NCBI RefSeq assembly: GCF_017302985.1
Contig: NZ_JAFIMU010000010.1
Location: 186,001-250,000 of the forward strand
DNA length: 64,000 bases
From: Corallococcus macrosporus
GTDB taxonomy: Bacteria > Myxococcota > Myxococcia > Myxococcales > Myxococcaceae
Reading direction: 5' to 3'
Shown here: one piece after another, positions 23,026 to 31,671 of the stretch
Layout: each line of letters begins with the position of its first letter
Position numbering within the stretch: the first letter of the stretch is position 1
The notes under the pieces: generated by a model
Seen by the model: only the letters and a program-made list of their open reading frames with translations
Database searches by the model: none
Told to the model about the DNA's origin: nothing
Program-made: the position numbers and the translations under genes

Positions 23026-24426
23026 TCAGGGCTTGACGGTGACGTTGATCTTGAAGGAGCGCTCCACCACGCCCGGCGTGAACGCCTTGGCGAGGAAGAA
23101 CTCCACTTCGAAGCTGCCGGGGTTGCGCGGCGTGAAGAAGAACTCGCGGGTGGCCGGGCTGCCGTTGGGACCCGGCTCGAAGTTGGCCTCGCGCAGACCC
23201 ACGCGCTTGGCCAGCGTGGGCTCGATGGCCCAGGTGGAGCCGGGCTGCTCCTGCAGGCGCACGGTGAGGCCGTGGTTGAGCTTCACGTCCACGGACGTGG
23301 GCACCTCGCCCTCGATGTGGACCAGCTCCATCTCGTCGCGCGACACCGAGCGGGCCTCGGACGGACGCGGCTCCACGGTCTCCGCCGTGATGCGGCCGCC
23401 CCAGCCGGACGTCTTGTCCACCACGCCCGTCACCTGGAGCGTCTGCCCCACGTGCTTGCGCAGGCTCTTCACGGCCGCCTTGCCTTCAATCGCGAAGGAC
23501 ACCTGCTGGCGCGTGCCGCCGTTGGACACGACGAGCACGAAGTCCTCGCCCATCATCTCCAGGTTGCCCCGGATGCTGGCGAAGCCCTTGACGCCCGCGC
23601 CCATGCCCGCGGCGATGGCCATGGAGACCTCGCCGGGCGACAGGTAGCGCAGCTTCGGCTCCGTGTCCGCGGGCGGCGGCGCGACCTCTTCCACCTCGGG
23701 CTTCTTGGCGGAGTACTTGCGCACCTCCACCACGCCGCTGTGGTTGGTGGTCTTCTTGATGAGGCCGACCACGGAGACCTTGTGGTCCACGTACGCCGGC
23801 AGCACTTCCTGATCCGGTCCCTGGAGCAGGAACGTCAGCTCGCGCTTGTCGCGGCCGACGACGACCAGGTGGGGCATCTCGCCGCTGAGGATGAGGCGGC
23901 CCTTGAGGCTGCCCTCCCCCATCACGCCGCGGCCTTCGCCGGCCGTGAGCAGCTGCTCCATCTCACGCTTCGTGAGCGGCTCGCCGACGGGCGGCAGCTT
24001 CGTGGCGCGCGGACGCGGCTTCTCCACCTGGGGGCCGGCGGGGACGGCCGACGGGGCCTTGCCCCCCGCCTTGCCAGCGCCCTTCTTGCCAGCGGCGGCA
24101 GGCGCGGGGGCCGCGGCCTTCGCGGCGGCCTTGCCAGCCTTCGCGGGAGGCGCCGGGGGCGCGGGAGGCGCCGCCTTGCCCGCCGCCTTCTTGGCGGCCG
24201 CGGGGGCCTTCTCCACCTTCTCCGCCACCGCCTTCTTCGCCGCCGCGACCTTTCCCTTCGCCCCTTCCGCCACCGCCTTGACGACCTTCGTCGCGGCCGT
24301 CGCCACCTTCTTGGAGGCGTTTCGGATCAGATCCAGGCGGGCCGCGTTGTCCTTCTTCGCGGCAGGCTTCGCACCGGCTTTTGCAGCGGGAGTCGGCTTC
24401 TTCGCCCCGGACTTGGGCTTGGCCAT
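23026..24426 (-). CDS. Histone-H1-like N-terminus joined to OB-like and chagasin-like domains; unknown function
   Basis: The 466-residue protein starts at MAKPKSGAKKPTPAAKAG, with AAGGAG upstream. Residues 1 to about 145 are almost entirely K, A, P and G with histone H1-like repeats (AAKKAV, KKAAGKAAP), and suggest DNA or RNA binding. Residues 155-355 contain two beta-rich modules (RLILSGEMPHLVVVGRDKR..., FASIRGNLEMMGEDFVLVV...GQTLQVTGVVDK) that resemble OB-folds. The last 100 residues have the pattern of an immunoglobulin-like or chagasin-type domain (NHGLTVRLQEQPGSTWAIEP, EFFFTPRNPGSFEVEFFLAK). No signal peptide is seen. Function is not recognised, and the domain reading is tentative. Confidence 0.7.
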   Translation of the reverse strand: MAKPKSGAKKPTPAAKAGAKPAAKKDNAARLDLIRNASKKVATAATKVVKAVAEGAKGKVAAAKKAVAEKVEKAPAAAKKAAGKAAPPAPPAPPAKAGKAAAKAAAPAPAAAGKKGAGKAGGKAPSAVPAGPQVEKPRPRATKLPPVGEPLTKREMEQLLTAGEGRGVMGEGSLKGRLILSGEMPHLVVVGRDKRELTFLLQGPDQEVLPAYVDHKVSVVGLIKKTTNHSGVVEVRKYSAKKPEVEEVAPPPADTEPKLRYLSPGEVSMAIAAGMGAGVKGFASIRGNLEMMGEDFVLVVSNGGTRQQVSFAIEGKAAVKSLRKHVGQTLQVTGVVDKTSGWGGRITAETVEPRPSEARSVSRDEMELVHIEGEVPTSVDVKLNHGLTVRLQEQPGSTWAIEPTLAKRVGLREANFEPGPNGSPATREFFFTPRNPGSFEVEFFLAKAFTPGVVERSFKINVTVKP

Positions 24427-24557
24427 CGACGCTGTCTCCTTGGAAATTTCCCGTGTGCTATCAACGGGTTGGCGGGACGCCCCTGCTGTTGGACGCGAGC
24501 CTCGCGATCACGGTTGCTTGTAACGATGATCAGCTGGGCTGTCAAACTAACACTTGA

Positions 24558-24584
24558 TTTTCCCACGGACTTTGGGTGGGAAAA
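24558..24584 (+). promoter_or_regulatory. Perfect inverted repeat just upstream of moeA
   Basis: TTTTCCCAC (24558-24566) and GTGGGAAAA (24576-24584) form a 9-bp perfect dyad with a 9-nt centre, ending four bases before the moeA ATG. The only purine-rich ribosome-binding candidate (GGTGGG) overlaps the right arm. It could be a translational hairpin or the operator of a repressor acting on moeA and the divergent gene. Confidence 0.55.
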
Positions 24585-24588
24585 CATC

Positions 24589-25818
24589 ATGAGTGACGCC
24601 CCCGCATTGCTGCCGGTGGAGGAGGCCCGAGCGCGGATCCTCGGGCTGTGCACGCCACTGCCCACCGAGTGGGTGCCCGGAGATGACGCCCTGGGCCGCG
24701 CGCTGGCCGAGGACGTCCTCGCCCGCCGCACGCTGCCCCCCTGGGACAACTCCGCCATGGACGGCTACGCGGTGCGCGCCCGGGACCTGGCGGGCCCCCT
24801 GCCCGTGCGCCTCGCCGTGGGCGAGACGGTGTTCGCCGGCAGGCGCCCCACCCGTGAGGTCGTCCCCGGCACCTGCGCGCGGATCATGACAGGCGCCCCC
24901 CTGCCCCCGGGCGCGGACGCGGTGGTGATGCGCGAGCGCACCCGCGCCGTGCCGGACGCCCCGGACGCCGTGGAGATATTGGAGGCCGTGGAGCCGGGGA
25001 ACTTCATCCGCCCCCGGGGCGAGGACGCCAAGGAAGGCGACGTGCTGCTGCGGCGCGGCACCCCGCTGGGCATCCCGGAGCTGGGCCTCGTGTGGGCGCA
25101 GGGCCAGGGCACGGTGCCGGTGCCCCGCCGGCCGCGCGTGGCGGTGCTGTCCACCGGCGACGAGCTGTGCCGCGTGGACGAGCCCCCCGGCGACGGCATC
25201 GTGGACGTCAACGCCCCCGCGCTGGCCCTGGCGGTGCGGCGCGCGGGCGGCATCCCCACGCTCCTGGGCATCGCCCGGGACACGCGGGAGGCCGTCCAGG
25301 AGGCCCTGTCGCGCGTGGAGGGCTTCGACGTGGTCCTCACCAGCGCCGGCGTCTCCGTGGGTGACCACGACTTCGTGAAGGACGCCCTGGAGGCCCTGGG
25401 CGTGGAGCAGCGCTTCTGGCGCGTGGCCATCAAGCCCGGCAAGCCGCTGGTGGTGGGCCAGCGGGGCCACACCCTGTTCCTGGGCCTGCCCGGCAATCCC
25501 ACGTCGTCGCTGGTGACCTTCGAGCTCTTCGTGCGCCCCGCCCTGCGCCGGCTCCAGGGGCTCACGGACGTGGAGCCCCCGCGCGTCTCCGGCCGCCTGG
25601 AGGGGCGCCTGTCGAAGGCCCCGGGGCTTGCCCACTTCGTGCGCGTCACGGCCACCTGGCGGGCGGGCGAGCTGTGGGCGAAGCCCCTGGGGACTCAGAC
25701 GTCGGGGGCCCTGCGTTCAGCTTCGGCAGCCACACATTTGCTTCACTTCCCCCACGACGCTAGCAGCCTGACTGATGGCTCCCATGTGGAGCTGCTCCCC
25801 CTGTCGTGGGTCGCTTGA
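24589..25818 (+). CDS. moeA: Molybdopterin molybdotransferase MoeA
   Basis: The 409-residue enzyme inserts molybdate into adenylylated molybdopterin. MoeA domains are clear: an N-terminal part with LPPWDNSAMDGYAVRARD, the ARIMTGAPLPPGADAVVMRE block, and the MogA-like domain with VLSTGDEL and GVSVGDHDFVKDAL. These are followed by KPGKPLVVGQ, LGLPGNPTSSLVTFELFVRP and a C-terminal beta domain. The length is normal for the family. Its pathway partner moaA is at 62041, and the cluster is not contiguous. The ATG at 24589 lies just behind a perfect inverted repeat. The divergent gene starts 162 bp away. Confidence 0.95.
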   Translation: MSDAPALLPVEEARARILGLCTPLPTEWVPGDDALGRALAEDVLARRTLPPWDNSAMDGYAVRARDLAGPLPVRLAVGETVFAGRRPTREVVPGTCARIMTGAPLPPGADAVVMRERTRAVPDAPDAVEILEAVEPGNFIRPRGEDAKEGDVLLRRGTPLGIPELGLVWAQGQGTVPVPRRPRVAVLSTGDELCRVDEPPGDGIVDVNAPALALAVRRAGGIPTLLGIARDTREAVQEALSRVEGFDVVLTSAGVSVGDHDFVKDALEALGVEQRFWRVAIKPGKPLVVGQRGHTLFLGLPGNPTSSLVTFELFVRPALRRLQGLTDVEPPRVSGRLEGRLSKAPGLAHFVRVTATWRAGELWAKPLGTQTSGALRSASAATHLLHFPHDASSLTDGSHVELLPLSWVA

Positions 25819-25940
25819 GCAACGCAGTCCACGTCCGCCGCATCCAAACAGGCGGGTTTCACCACACCCCTCCGGGTGTCACCTTGACTTGCATCCAGGG
25901 GGGCGAGAAGTAACAGCCCCCTACTGGGAGACGACCTACC

Positions 25941-26615
25941 ATGTCCGACACGCGCTCACCCCAGGTCCTGCCGACCCGCAAGCCGACCCAGCACCTGGAG
26001 CGGTACTCGGAGGCGGACGTGCCCACGGCCCGCGGGGTCCTGAAGACCATCGTCTTCCGCGACAAGCGCAACGGGCGCGAGCACGTGGCGCTGGTGGTGG
26101 GCGAGCCCAAGGGCCTGGAGGGGGTGCCGGTGCGCATCCACTCCGAGTGCCTCACGAGCGAGGTCTTCGGCAGCCTCAAGTGCGACTGCCGCGAGCAGCT
26201 GGACCGGGCCCTGGACTTCGTGGCCCAGAACGGGCTGGGCGTGGTGCTGTACCTGCGCCAGGAGGGCCGGGGCATCGGCCTGGGCAACAAGATCAAGGCC
26301 TACGCCCTGCAGTCCAAGGGGCTGGACACCTACGAGGCCAACCGGCAGCTCGGCTTCGCGGACGACTTGCGCTCGTATGACATCGCTGCGGAAATGCTGC
26401 GGTCGCTGGATGTGCGGTCGGTGGACCTGATCACCAACAATCCGCTGAAGATCGCCGGGCTGGTGGAGGAAGGCGTGGCGGTCCGGCGCCGAATCCCTTC
26501 CCGGACCGAGCACAATCCGCATAACGTCGACTATTTGAAGACGAAGCGCGAGCGTACGGGGCACCTGATTGAGCTCTTCGCGGAGGACGACGACACCGAA
26601 GCCAAGGCCGGCTGA
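25941..26615 (+). CDS. ribA: GTP cyclohydrolase II
   Basis: The 224-residue enzyme opens GTP to a diaminopyrimidine, the first step of riboflavin synthesis. It is the stand-alone RibA form without a DHBP synthase domain. The zinc site is seen in HSECLTSEVFGSLKCDC. GTP-binding and catalytic segments are LRQEGRGIGLGNKIKAYALQ, the Tyr/Glu in DTYEANRQLGF, and LITNNPLKIAGL. The 122 bp upstream contain a TTGACT hexamer and a short hairpin (ACACCC/GGGTGT), but no FMN riboswitch was recognised. Its 3' end overlaps the next gene if the early TTG start of that gene is used. Confidence 0.95.
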   Translation: MSDTRSPQVLPTRKPTQHLERYSEADVPTARGVLKTIVFRDKRNGREHVALVVGEPKGLEGVPVRIHSECLTSEVFGSLKCDCREQLDRALDFVAQNGLGVVLYLRQEGRGIGLGNKIKAYALQSKGLDTYEANRQLGFADDLRSYDIAAEMLRSLDVRSVDLITNNPLKIAGLVEEGVAVRRRIPSRTEHNPHNVDYLKTKRERTGHLIELFAEDDDTEAKAG

Positions 26616-27471
26616 GCGCCCGGTCCGGCGGAGCACCGCGCGCTTCGAGGTGCGCTTCTGGGGGGTGCGCGGTTCCATCCCCGCACCCGGCCCCGCGACG
26701 AAGCGCTACGGCGGCAACACGCCGTGCGTGGAGGTCCGCTGCGGGGACGAGCTGCTCATCTTCGACCTGGGCTCCGGAGCGCGAGGCCTGGGAGATGCGC
26801 TGGTGGCGACGCGAAAGCCCGTCAAGGCGTCCATCTTCATCTCGCACTACCACTACGACCACCTGCAGGGCCTGCCGTTCTTCTCGCCGATGTTCAATCC
26901 GGCGAACGACGTGACGCTGTACGGGTCGCCTCGGGACGGCAAATCGCTCAAGCAGATATTGGCCGGGCAGATGGTGCACCCCTACTTCCCGGTGACGGCG
27001 GAGGACGTGTTCCGCACGCGCCTGGCGTACCGGGACGTGGTGGTGGGCGAGGACATCCCGGTGGGCAAGGCCACGGTGCGCACGCTGGAGCTGAACCACC
27101 CGGGCGGCAACGTGGGCTACCGGGTGGACTTCGGCGGGCGCTCGCTGGTGTACGCGACGGACGTGGAGCACGGCACCGCGCTGGACGCGAAGCTGTTCGA
27201 CTTCGCGCGCGGCGCGGACGCGCTCATCTACGACTCCATGTACACGGAGGACGAGTACCGCGGCCGCACCGGGCCGGCCCGCACGGGCTGGGGCCACTCC
27301 ACCTGGGAGGCGGCGGTGCGCGCGGCGGACGCCAGTGAGGTGAAGCAGCTGGTGCTCTTCCACCACGACCCGGGCCGCGACGACGCGAGCATGGACAAGC
27401 TGCTGCGCGAGGTGCGCAAGCACCGCAAGGCGACCATCGCCGCGAAGGAAGCGATGGTCATCGAGCTGTAG
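26569..27471 (+). CDS. MBL-fold metallohydrolase (cyclic phosphodiesterase/PhnP-like)
   Basis: The protein has up to 300 residues. The TTG at 26569 overlaps ribA by 47 bp. The GTG at 26650, giving VRFWGVRGSIPAPG, is a likely alternative start and matches the usual family N-terminus. The metallo-beta-lactamase core has HYHYDHLQG (the HxHxDH metal site), a second His in LELNHPGGNVGY, Asp in VYATDVEH and a final His pair in LFHHDPGRDD. Members hydrolyse cyclic phosphodiesters or similar bonds. The substrate is unknown. It ends 5 bp from the convergent LipB-Nudix gene. Confidence 0.82.
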   Translation: MSSSRRTTTPKPRPAERPVRRSTARFEVRFWGVRGSIPAPGPATKRYGGNTPCVEVRCGDELLIFDLGSGARGLGDALVATRKPVKASIFISHYHYDHLQGLPFFSPMFNPANDVTLYGSPRDGKSLKQILAGQMVHPYFPVTAEDVFRTRLAYRDVVVGEDIPVGKATVRTLELNHPGGNVGYRVDFGGRSLVYATDVEHGTALDAKLFDFARGADALIYDSMYTEDEYRGRTGPARTGWGHSTWEAAVRAADASEVKQLVLFHHDPGRDDASMDKLLREVRKHRKATIAAKEAMVIEL

Positions 27472-27476
27472 CGGAG

Positions 27477-28562
27477 TTACCGCCTGGGCGCGTTGAGCGC
27501 CCGGGTCACCGTCTCGCGCAGGCCCCGGAAGGGCAGCCGCGCGAGCGCCGTGGGCACGTCCACCCACTCGAAGGCGTCGTGCTCCGGGCCCAGGCGCACC
27601 TGCGTGTCCGGCGCGGCGTGCACCGCGAAGCCGTGCTCCTCCACCAGGCGCGGCGGCAGCGCCTCCCCCAGCGCGAACGCGTGGCGGTAGGCCAGGTCCA
27701 CCACGGGGAGCTGGAGCCCCGTCTCCTCCGCCACCTCGCGGCGGGCGGCCTCCACGGGGGACTCGCCCGGCTCCAGGCGCCCCGTCACCGTCTGCCAGAA
27801 GCCGCCGCGCTCCGGCGTCCGGCGCAAGAGCAGCACGCGGGCCTCGGGGCCCCGGCCGTGCACCACGGCGACGCTCACCGTGCGCAGGTCCACCGTGCCG
27901 TCCACGCGCCGGGCGTCGAAGACCTGGGTGAACTCGCGGGCGAGCGCCTCCTCCACGTCCGGGACGGACACGGGGTGGCCCAGCTCGCGCTGCATGGACG
28001 TGACGCCCGCCTCGCGGATGCCGCACGGGACGATGAGCTGGAAGTGCTCCAGGTTCGTGTTCACGTTGAGCGCGAAGCCGTGCGTGGTGAGCCAGCGCGA
28101 CAGGTGCACGCCAATGGCGCCAATCTTCCGCGCGTCCGGCGAGCCCTCGTGCCCCAGCCACACACCCGGCCACTTGGGGATGGCGCCCGCCGTGAGGCCG
28201 AAGCCCGCGAGCGTCTGGATGAGGCCGCGCTCCACGTCGCGCACGTAGCGGCGCACGTCGCGGCGGTCCTCCGGCAGCAGGAGGATGGGGTAGCCCACCA
28301 CCTGTCCGGGGCCGTGGTAGGTGACGTCGCCGCCCCGGTTGGTGTCGAACACCTCCACGCCTTCCTGCGCGAGGTGCGCGTCGGTGGCGGTGATGTTCTC
28401 GCGCTTCGCGGCGCGGCCCAGCGTGAGGACGGGCGGGTGCTCCAGCAGCAGCAGCGCGTCGCCGATGAGCCCCTGCAGGCGGGCCTCGCCGAACAGGTGC
28501 ATCAGCTTCAGTCCGTCCTCGTACTCCACCCGGCCCAGGCGGAAGACGGTGAGCGTGTTCAT
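27477..28562 (-). CDS. lipB: Fusion of octanoyltransferase LipB with a Nudix hydrolase
   Basis: The 361-residue protein has two enzymes in one frame. Residues 1 to about 215 are LipB, which moves octanoyl groups from acyl carrier protein to lipoyl domains. Motifs are RGGDVTYHGPGQ (76-87), catalytic Lys146 in RKIGAIGVHLSRW, and Cys180 in IVPCGI. Residues 225 to about 355 form a Nudix domain with a complete box from Gly261 to Leu283 (GRLEPGES, then REVAEETGL). The gene overlaps the upstream P-loop gene by 4 bp and lies in one direction with E2 and lipA. The Nudix substrate is unknown. A house-cleaning or acyl-nucleotide role is only a guess. Confidence 0.92.
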   Translation of the reverse strand: MNTLTVFRLGRVEYEDGLKLMHLFGEARLQGLIGDALLLLEHPPVLTLGRAAKRENITATDAHLAQEGVEVFDTNRGGDVTYHGPGQVVGYPILLLPEDRRDVRRYVRDVERGLIQTLAGFGLTAGAIPKWPGVWLGHEGSPDARKIGAIGVHLSRWLTTHGFALNVNTNLEHFQLIVPCGIREAGVTSMQRELGHPVSVPDVEEALAREFTQVFDARRVDGTVDLRTVSVAVVHGRGPEARVLLLRRTPERGGFWQTVTGRLEPGESPVEAARREVAEETGLQLPVVDLAYRHAFALGEALPPRLVEEHGFAVHAAPDTQVRLGPEHDAFEWVDVPTALARLPFRGLRETVTRALNAPRR

Positions 28563-30256
28563 GGTGATCCCTTTCGCCCCCCTCGAGGGTTGTGGGATGG
28601 CGCGGCGGGCGTCTGCGCGGCTTCCAGGCTCCAGCTGCCCGCGTAGACGCGCGACAGGAGCGCCTGGAGCTCATGCCCCGCGCGCGGGGAGCGGACCGCT
28701 TCCGCGGCGAACGCGCCCAGGACTTCTTCCGACAGCGTGACGGCCGGCTGGCGCAGGGCCAGGGAGCGGCGGGCCACCTCGACCAGCTCCGGCACCGTGG
28801 GGCGGCGCACCGGGAGCAGCACCTGCACGCGCTCCAGCAGTGACACGGGCACCAGGCCCTGCACGGCTTCGATCATTCCCGCGGTGGTGGGCACGGGCAG
28901 GCTGCCGCCCTCCCCTCGCACCCACAGGCCCAGGGACGACACGGCGCCGCGAGCGCTCATCACCACCGCGCGTTCCCGGTGGCTGGCGAGGAACGCGGTC
29001 AGCGCGGCCTGCCCGCCGGACTCCAGGCGGTCCACGTCCTCCACGAGGAGCGGCTCCGTGCCCGGCGTGGACTCCAGCGCCTCCACGGTCGTGAGCACTC
29101 CCTGGCCGCGCCGCTGGAGCGACTGGAAGAAGAGGCTCTTGCCGCAGCCTTCCGGGCCCACGAGCAGCAGGCAGCGCGCGCCCGCCTGGAGCGTGCGCTC
29201 CAGCAGGGTCTTCACCTCGTCGTGGCCCACCATCTCCACGGTTCCCGTCTGGCGGGGCTCCTCCACGACGGGCTTGCGCACGGGGGGCGGCGGGACGACG
29301 TCGCCCAGGAGGCCCTGGGACTCGCCCAGGCAGCCCTTGCAGATGAACGCACCGGCCGGACCCGCGACCAGGTCGCCGACTTCTCCACGGGGGCGGCAGC
29401 AGAACGAGCACCACGCATCCAGCGCCGGATCCGCGCGGGTCGGACCGCGCTCGATGATGCGCTTCTCGCGCCGGCGGCCCCGTGCCGGCTCAGCGTGCAC
29501 GGGCGACATGTCCTCGTCCGGCGGACGCAGGAGGCCCCCGGGAACGACGACGTCTTCCGCGCCCGAGGCACGCAGCAGCCCCGTCGCAGGGGCCAGTTCA
29601 TCCTCTTCCGGCGGAAGCAGCATGCCGCCCGGAACGACGACGTCGTCGTCAGGAACACTGCGCTGGCCATCCGTGCTGGCCGCAGCGGTTCCATCCGAGG
29701 CAGGCCGCGAGGCATCGCCGGATGCGACAGCGGCCAGACTCGCGGCCGATTGCCGCTGGCCACCAGAAACGGGGGTCTCGTTCTCCGCGCTCGGGCCATC
29801 GGCCTCCGCCGTGCTCGTGGAACGAGGCCCGTCATGCAGGGTGACAGCTTCGGCCGACGACGGAGCACCGATGGCGGCGATCCTTCCGGCGAGCTTCGGC
29901 AGGCCGGGCTCGCTGGGCAGCGCCGCGCCACCGGTCACGGAGGACTCCTCCAGCGTGTGCACCCGGGCGTCCGCCTTGTCGTTGAACGCGGCGGACACCT
30001 CATCGCTCCAGCTCACGGCGCGGAAGGCCATCGCGTCCTTGCCTCCGGCCATCGCCGCGGTGAAGGCGGGGCTCACGTCCGGGGCGCGGGCCTTCAGCTG
30101 GCGCGCCTGCCGCAACAACTGCGAGGCGCGCGAGGTATGCCCGGAGCGCTGGTAGAGGGCGGCGGCCTGCTCCAGGCACTCCGCCGCTCGCGTGCGGTCC
30201 CCCTGGAGCTCGGCGGTCTGCGCGGCGCGGATCAACTCACGGGGATTGTCGGCCAT
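28559..30256 (-). CDS. TPR, ClpX-type zinc finger and AAA-like P-loop protein of unknown function
   Basis: The 565-residue protein has an N-terminal TPR-like helical hairpin (6-55) and a long disordered, acidic and alanine-rich middle. The middle contains two copies of DVVVPGG(M/L)L(L/R)PP(E/D)ED (205-220 and 235-249). A four-cysteine zinc finger like that of ClpX follows at about 283-309 (WCSFCCRPRG, GAFICKGCLGES). A P-loop NTPase domain has Walker A GPEGCGKS (367-374) and Walker B-like LLVEDVDRL, and the C-terminus has AAA+ lid-like helices. It is coupled to lipB by a 4-bp overlap. It could be an unfoldase adaptor or regulatory ATPase. No family name is recognised. Confidence 0.7.
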   Translation of the reverse strand: MADNPRELIRAAQTAELQGDRTRAAECLEQAAALYQRSGHTSRASQLLRQARQLKARAPDVSPAFTAAMAGGKDAMAFRAVSWSDEVSAAFNDKADARVHTLEESSVTGGAALPSEPGLPKLAGRIAAIGAPSSAEAVTLHDGPRSTSTAEADGPSAENETPVSGGQRQSAASLAAVASGDASRPASDGTAAASTDGQRSVPDDDVVVPGGMLLPPEEDELAPATGLLRASGAEDVVVPGGLLRPPDEDMSPVHAEPARGRRREKRIIERGPTRADPALDAWCSFCCRPRGEVGDLVAGPAGAFICKGCLGESQGLLGDVVPPPPVRKPVVEEPRQTGTVEMVGHDEVKTLLERTLQAGARCLLLVGPEGCGKSLFFQSLQRRGQGVLTTVEALESTPGTEPLLVEDVDRLESGGQAALTAFLASHRERAVVMSARGAVSSLGLWVRGEGGSLPVPTTAGMIEAVQGLVPVSLLERVQVLLPVRRPTVPELVEVARRSLALRQPAVTLSEEVLGAFAAEAVRSPRAGHELQALLSRVYAGSWSLEAAQTPAAPSHNPRGGRKGSP

Positions 30257-30355
30257 CGCGCGTGCCCGCCTTCAGCGTTGCTGTTCCGGAAGTCCCCCGC
30301 GTCCCGGCCGCCCCCCGGAGCTGGAGCGGTCGGGCGAGCCCCACGACGCGTGTCC

Positions 30356-31627
30356 TCACGCCATCGCGAGGAACAGCAGGTCCGGCGCCTCCAGGTACTT
30401 GATGATCTCGTACACGAAGCTCGCCGCGACGTCGCCGTCGATGACGCGGTGGTCGCAGGACAGCGACAGGTTCATCATGTCCCGGACGACGACCTGGTCG
30501 TTCTTCACCGCCGGGCGCTTCTTCAGCTTGTGAACGCCCAGGATGCCCACCTCGGGGTGGTTCAGGATGGGCGTGGCGAACAGGCCGCCGCTCTGCCCCA
30601 GCGAGGTGATGGTGAAGGTGCCGCCCGTCAGCTCCTCCATCTTCAGCTTGCGGTCGCGCGCCGCGACGCTCAGGCGGGAGATCTCCTTCGCCAGCTCGCC
30701 CAGCGTGAGCTGATCCGCGTTGCGCACCACCGCCACCGTGAGGCCGTCCGGCGTGGCCACCGCGATGCCGATGTTGTACTCGCCGCGCACCACCAGCTCC
30801 TGCGTCGACTCGTCGAAGTTCGCGTTGAGGTGCGGGAACTTCTTCATCGCCGCGATGGTCGCCTTCACGATGAACGGCAGGTAGGTCAGCTTCGTGCCGT
30901 CCCCTGCCGCCGCCAGCTGGCTGTTGAGCCGCGTGCGCAGCGCGACCAGGTCCGTGGCGTCCACCTCCTCCACGAACGCGAAGTGCGGCATCGTGAACTT
31001 CGAGCGCACCATCTTCTCGGCGATCTTCTTGCGCAGCCCGCGCAGCGCGATGCGCTCGTCGCCCTTGCCCGAGGACACGGGCGGCGCCGCCGGACGCGCG
31101 GCCTGGGGCGCGGGAGCCGCGACCTCGTTCTTCTTCGGCGCGCCGGTGCCACCCTCCAGCGCCGCCACCACGTCCGCCTTCGTCACGCGGCCCTGAGGCC
31201 CCGAGCCGGAGATCTCCGCCAGGTCCAGGCCGTGCTCGCGCGCCATGCGGCGCGTGACGGGCGTGGCCAGCACCTTCGTGGCGGAAGCGGGAGCCGCGGG
31301 CGCCGCCGCCTGCGCGGGGCTCGCAGCCGGAGCTCCGTGCGCCGCCGGGGCGCCATGGGCAGGGGCGGCCGCCGCGGGAGCGCTCCCCTCCAGCTCCATC
31401 GTCACCAGCAGCTGGTGCACCTTCGCCATGTCGCCCTCACGGCCGTGCGTCTTCACGACGCGGCCGGCGTGGGGGGTGGGCACGGTGACGGTGGCCTTGT
31501 CCGTCATCACCTCGCAGAGCACCTGGTCTTCCTTCACCAGGTCGCCCTCCTTGACGTGCCACTTGACGAGCTCGCCCTCCGCCACGCCTTCACCGAGGTC
31601 CGGGAGCTTGAATTCGAAAGTCGCCAT
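30356..31627 (-). CDS. 2-oxoacid dehydrogenase E2 (dihydrolipoamide acyltransferase)
   Basis: The 423-residue E2 core of a 2-oxoacid dehydrogenase complex has one lipoyl domain (lipoylated Lys44 in EVMTDKATV) and an alanine- and proline-rich linker. A peripheral subunit-binding domain (ATPVTRRMAREHGLDLAEI) and the catalytic acyltransferase domain ending with the DHRVIDG active-site motif follow. The single lipoyl domain and the MTDKATV sequence favour a branched-chain or pyruvate E2 rather than the succinyl type, but the substrate is not decided. It lies between the LipB fusion and lipA, the enzymes that lipoylate it. The E3 partner lpdA is at 48626. Confidence 0.92.
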   Translation of the reverse strand: MATFEFKLPDLGEGVAEGELVKWHVKEGDLVKEDQVLCEVMTDKATVTVPTPHAGRVVKTHGREGDMAKVHQLLVTMELEGSAPAAAAPAHGAPAAHGAPAASPAQAAAPAAPASATKVLATPVTRRMAREHGLDLAEISGSGPQGRVTKADVVAALEGGTGAPKKNEVAAPAPQAARPAAPPVSSGKGDERIALRGLRKKIAEKMVRSKFTMPHFAFVEEVDATDLVALRTRLNSQLAAAGDGTKLTYLPFIVKATIAAMKKFPHLNANFDESTQELVVRGEYNIGIAVATPDGLTVAVVRNADQLTLGELAKEISRLSVAARDRKLKMEELTGGTFTITSLGQSGGLFATPILNHPEVGILGVHKLKKRPAVKNDQVVVRDMMNLSLSCDHRVIDGDVAASFVYEIIKYLEAPDLLFLAMA

Positions 31628-31671
31628 GAGCGGGAGTGTCTCTCTGTGGGTTGGGGAAGGGGTGCGTCCGG

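Noticed and set aside
25819-25940. FMN riboswitch upstream of ribA
   Set aside because: Only a small ACACCC/GGGTGT hairpin is present. The conserved RFN multi-stem sequence blocks were not found.
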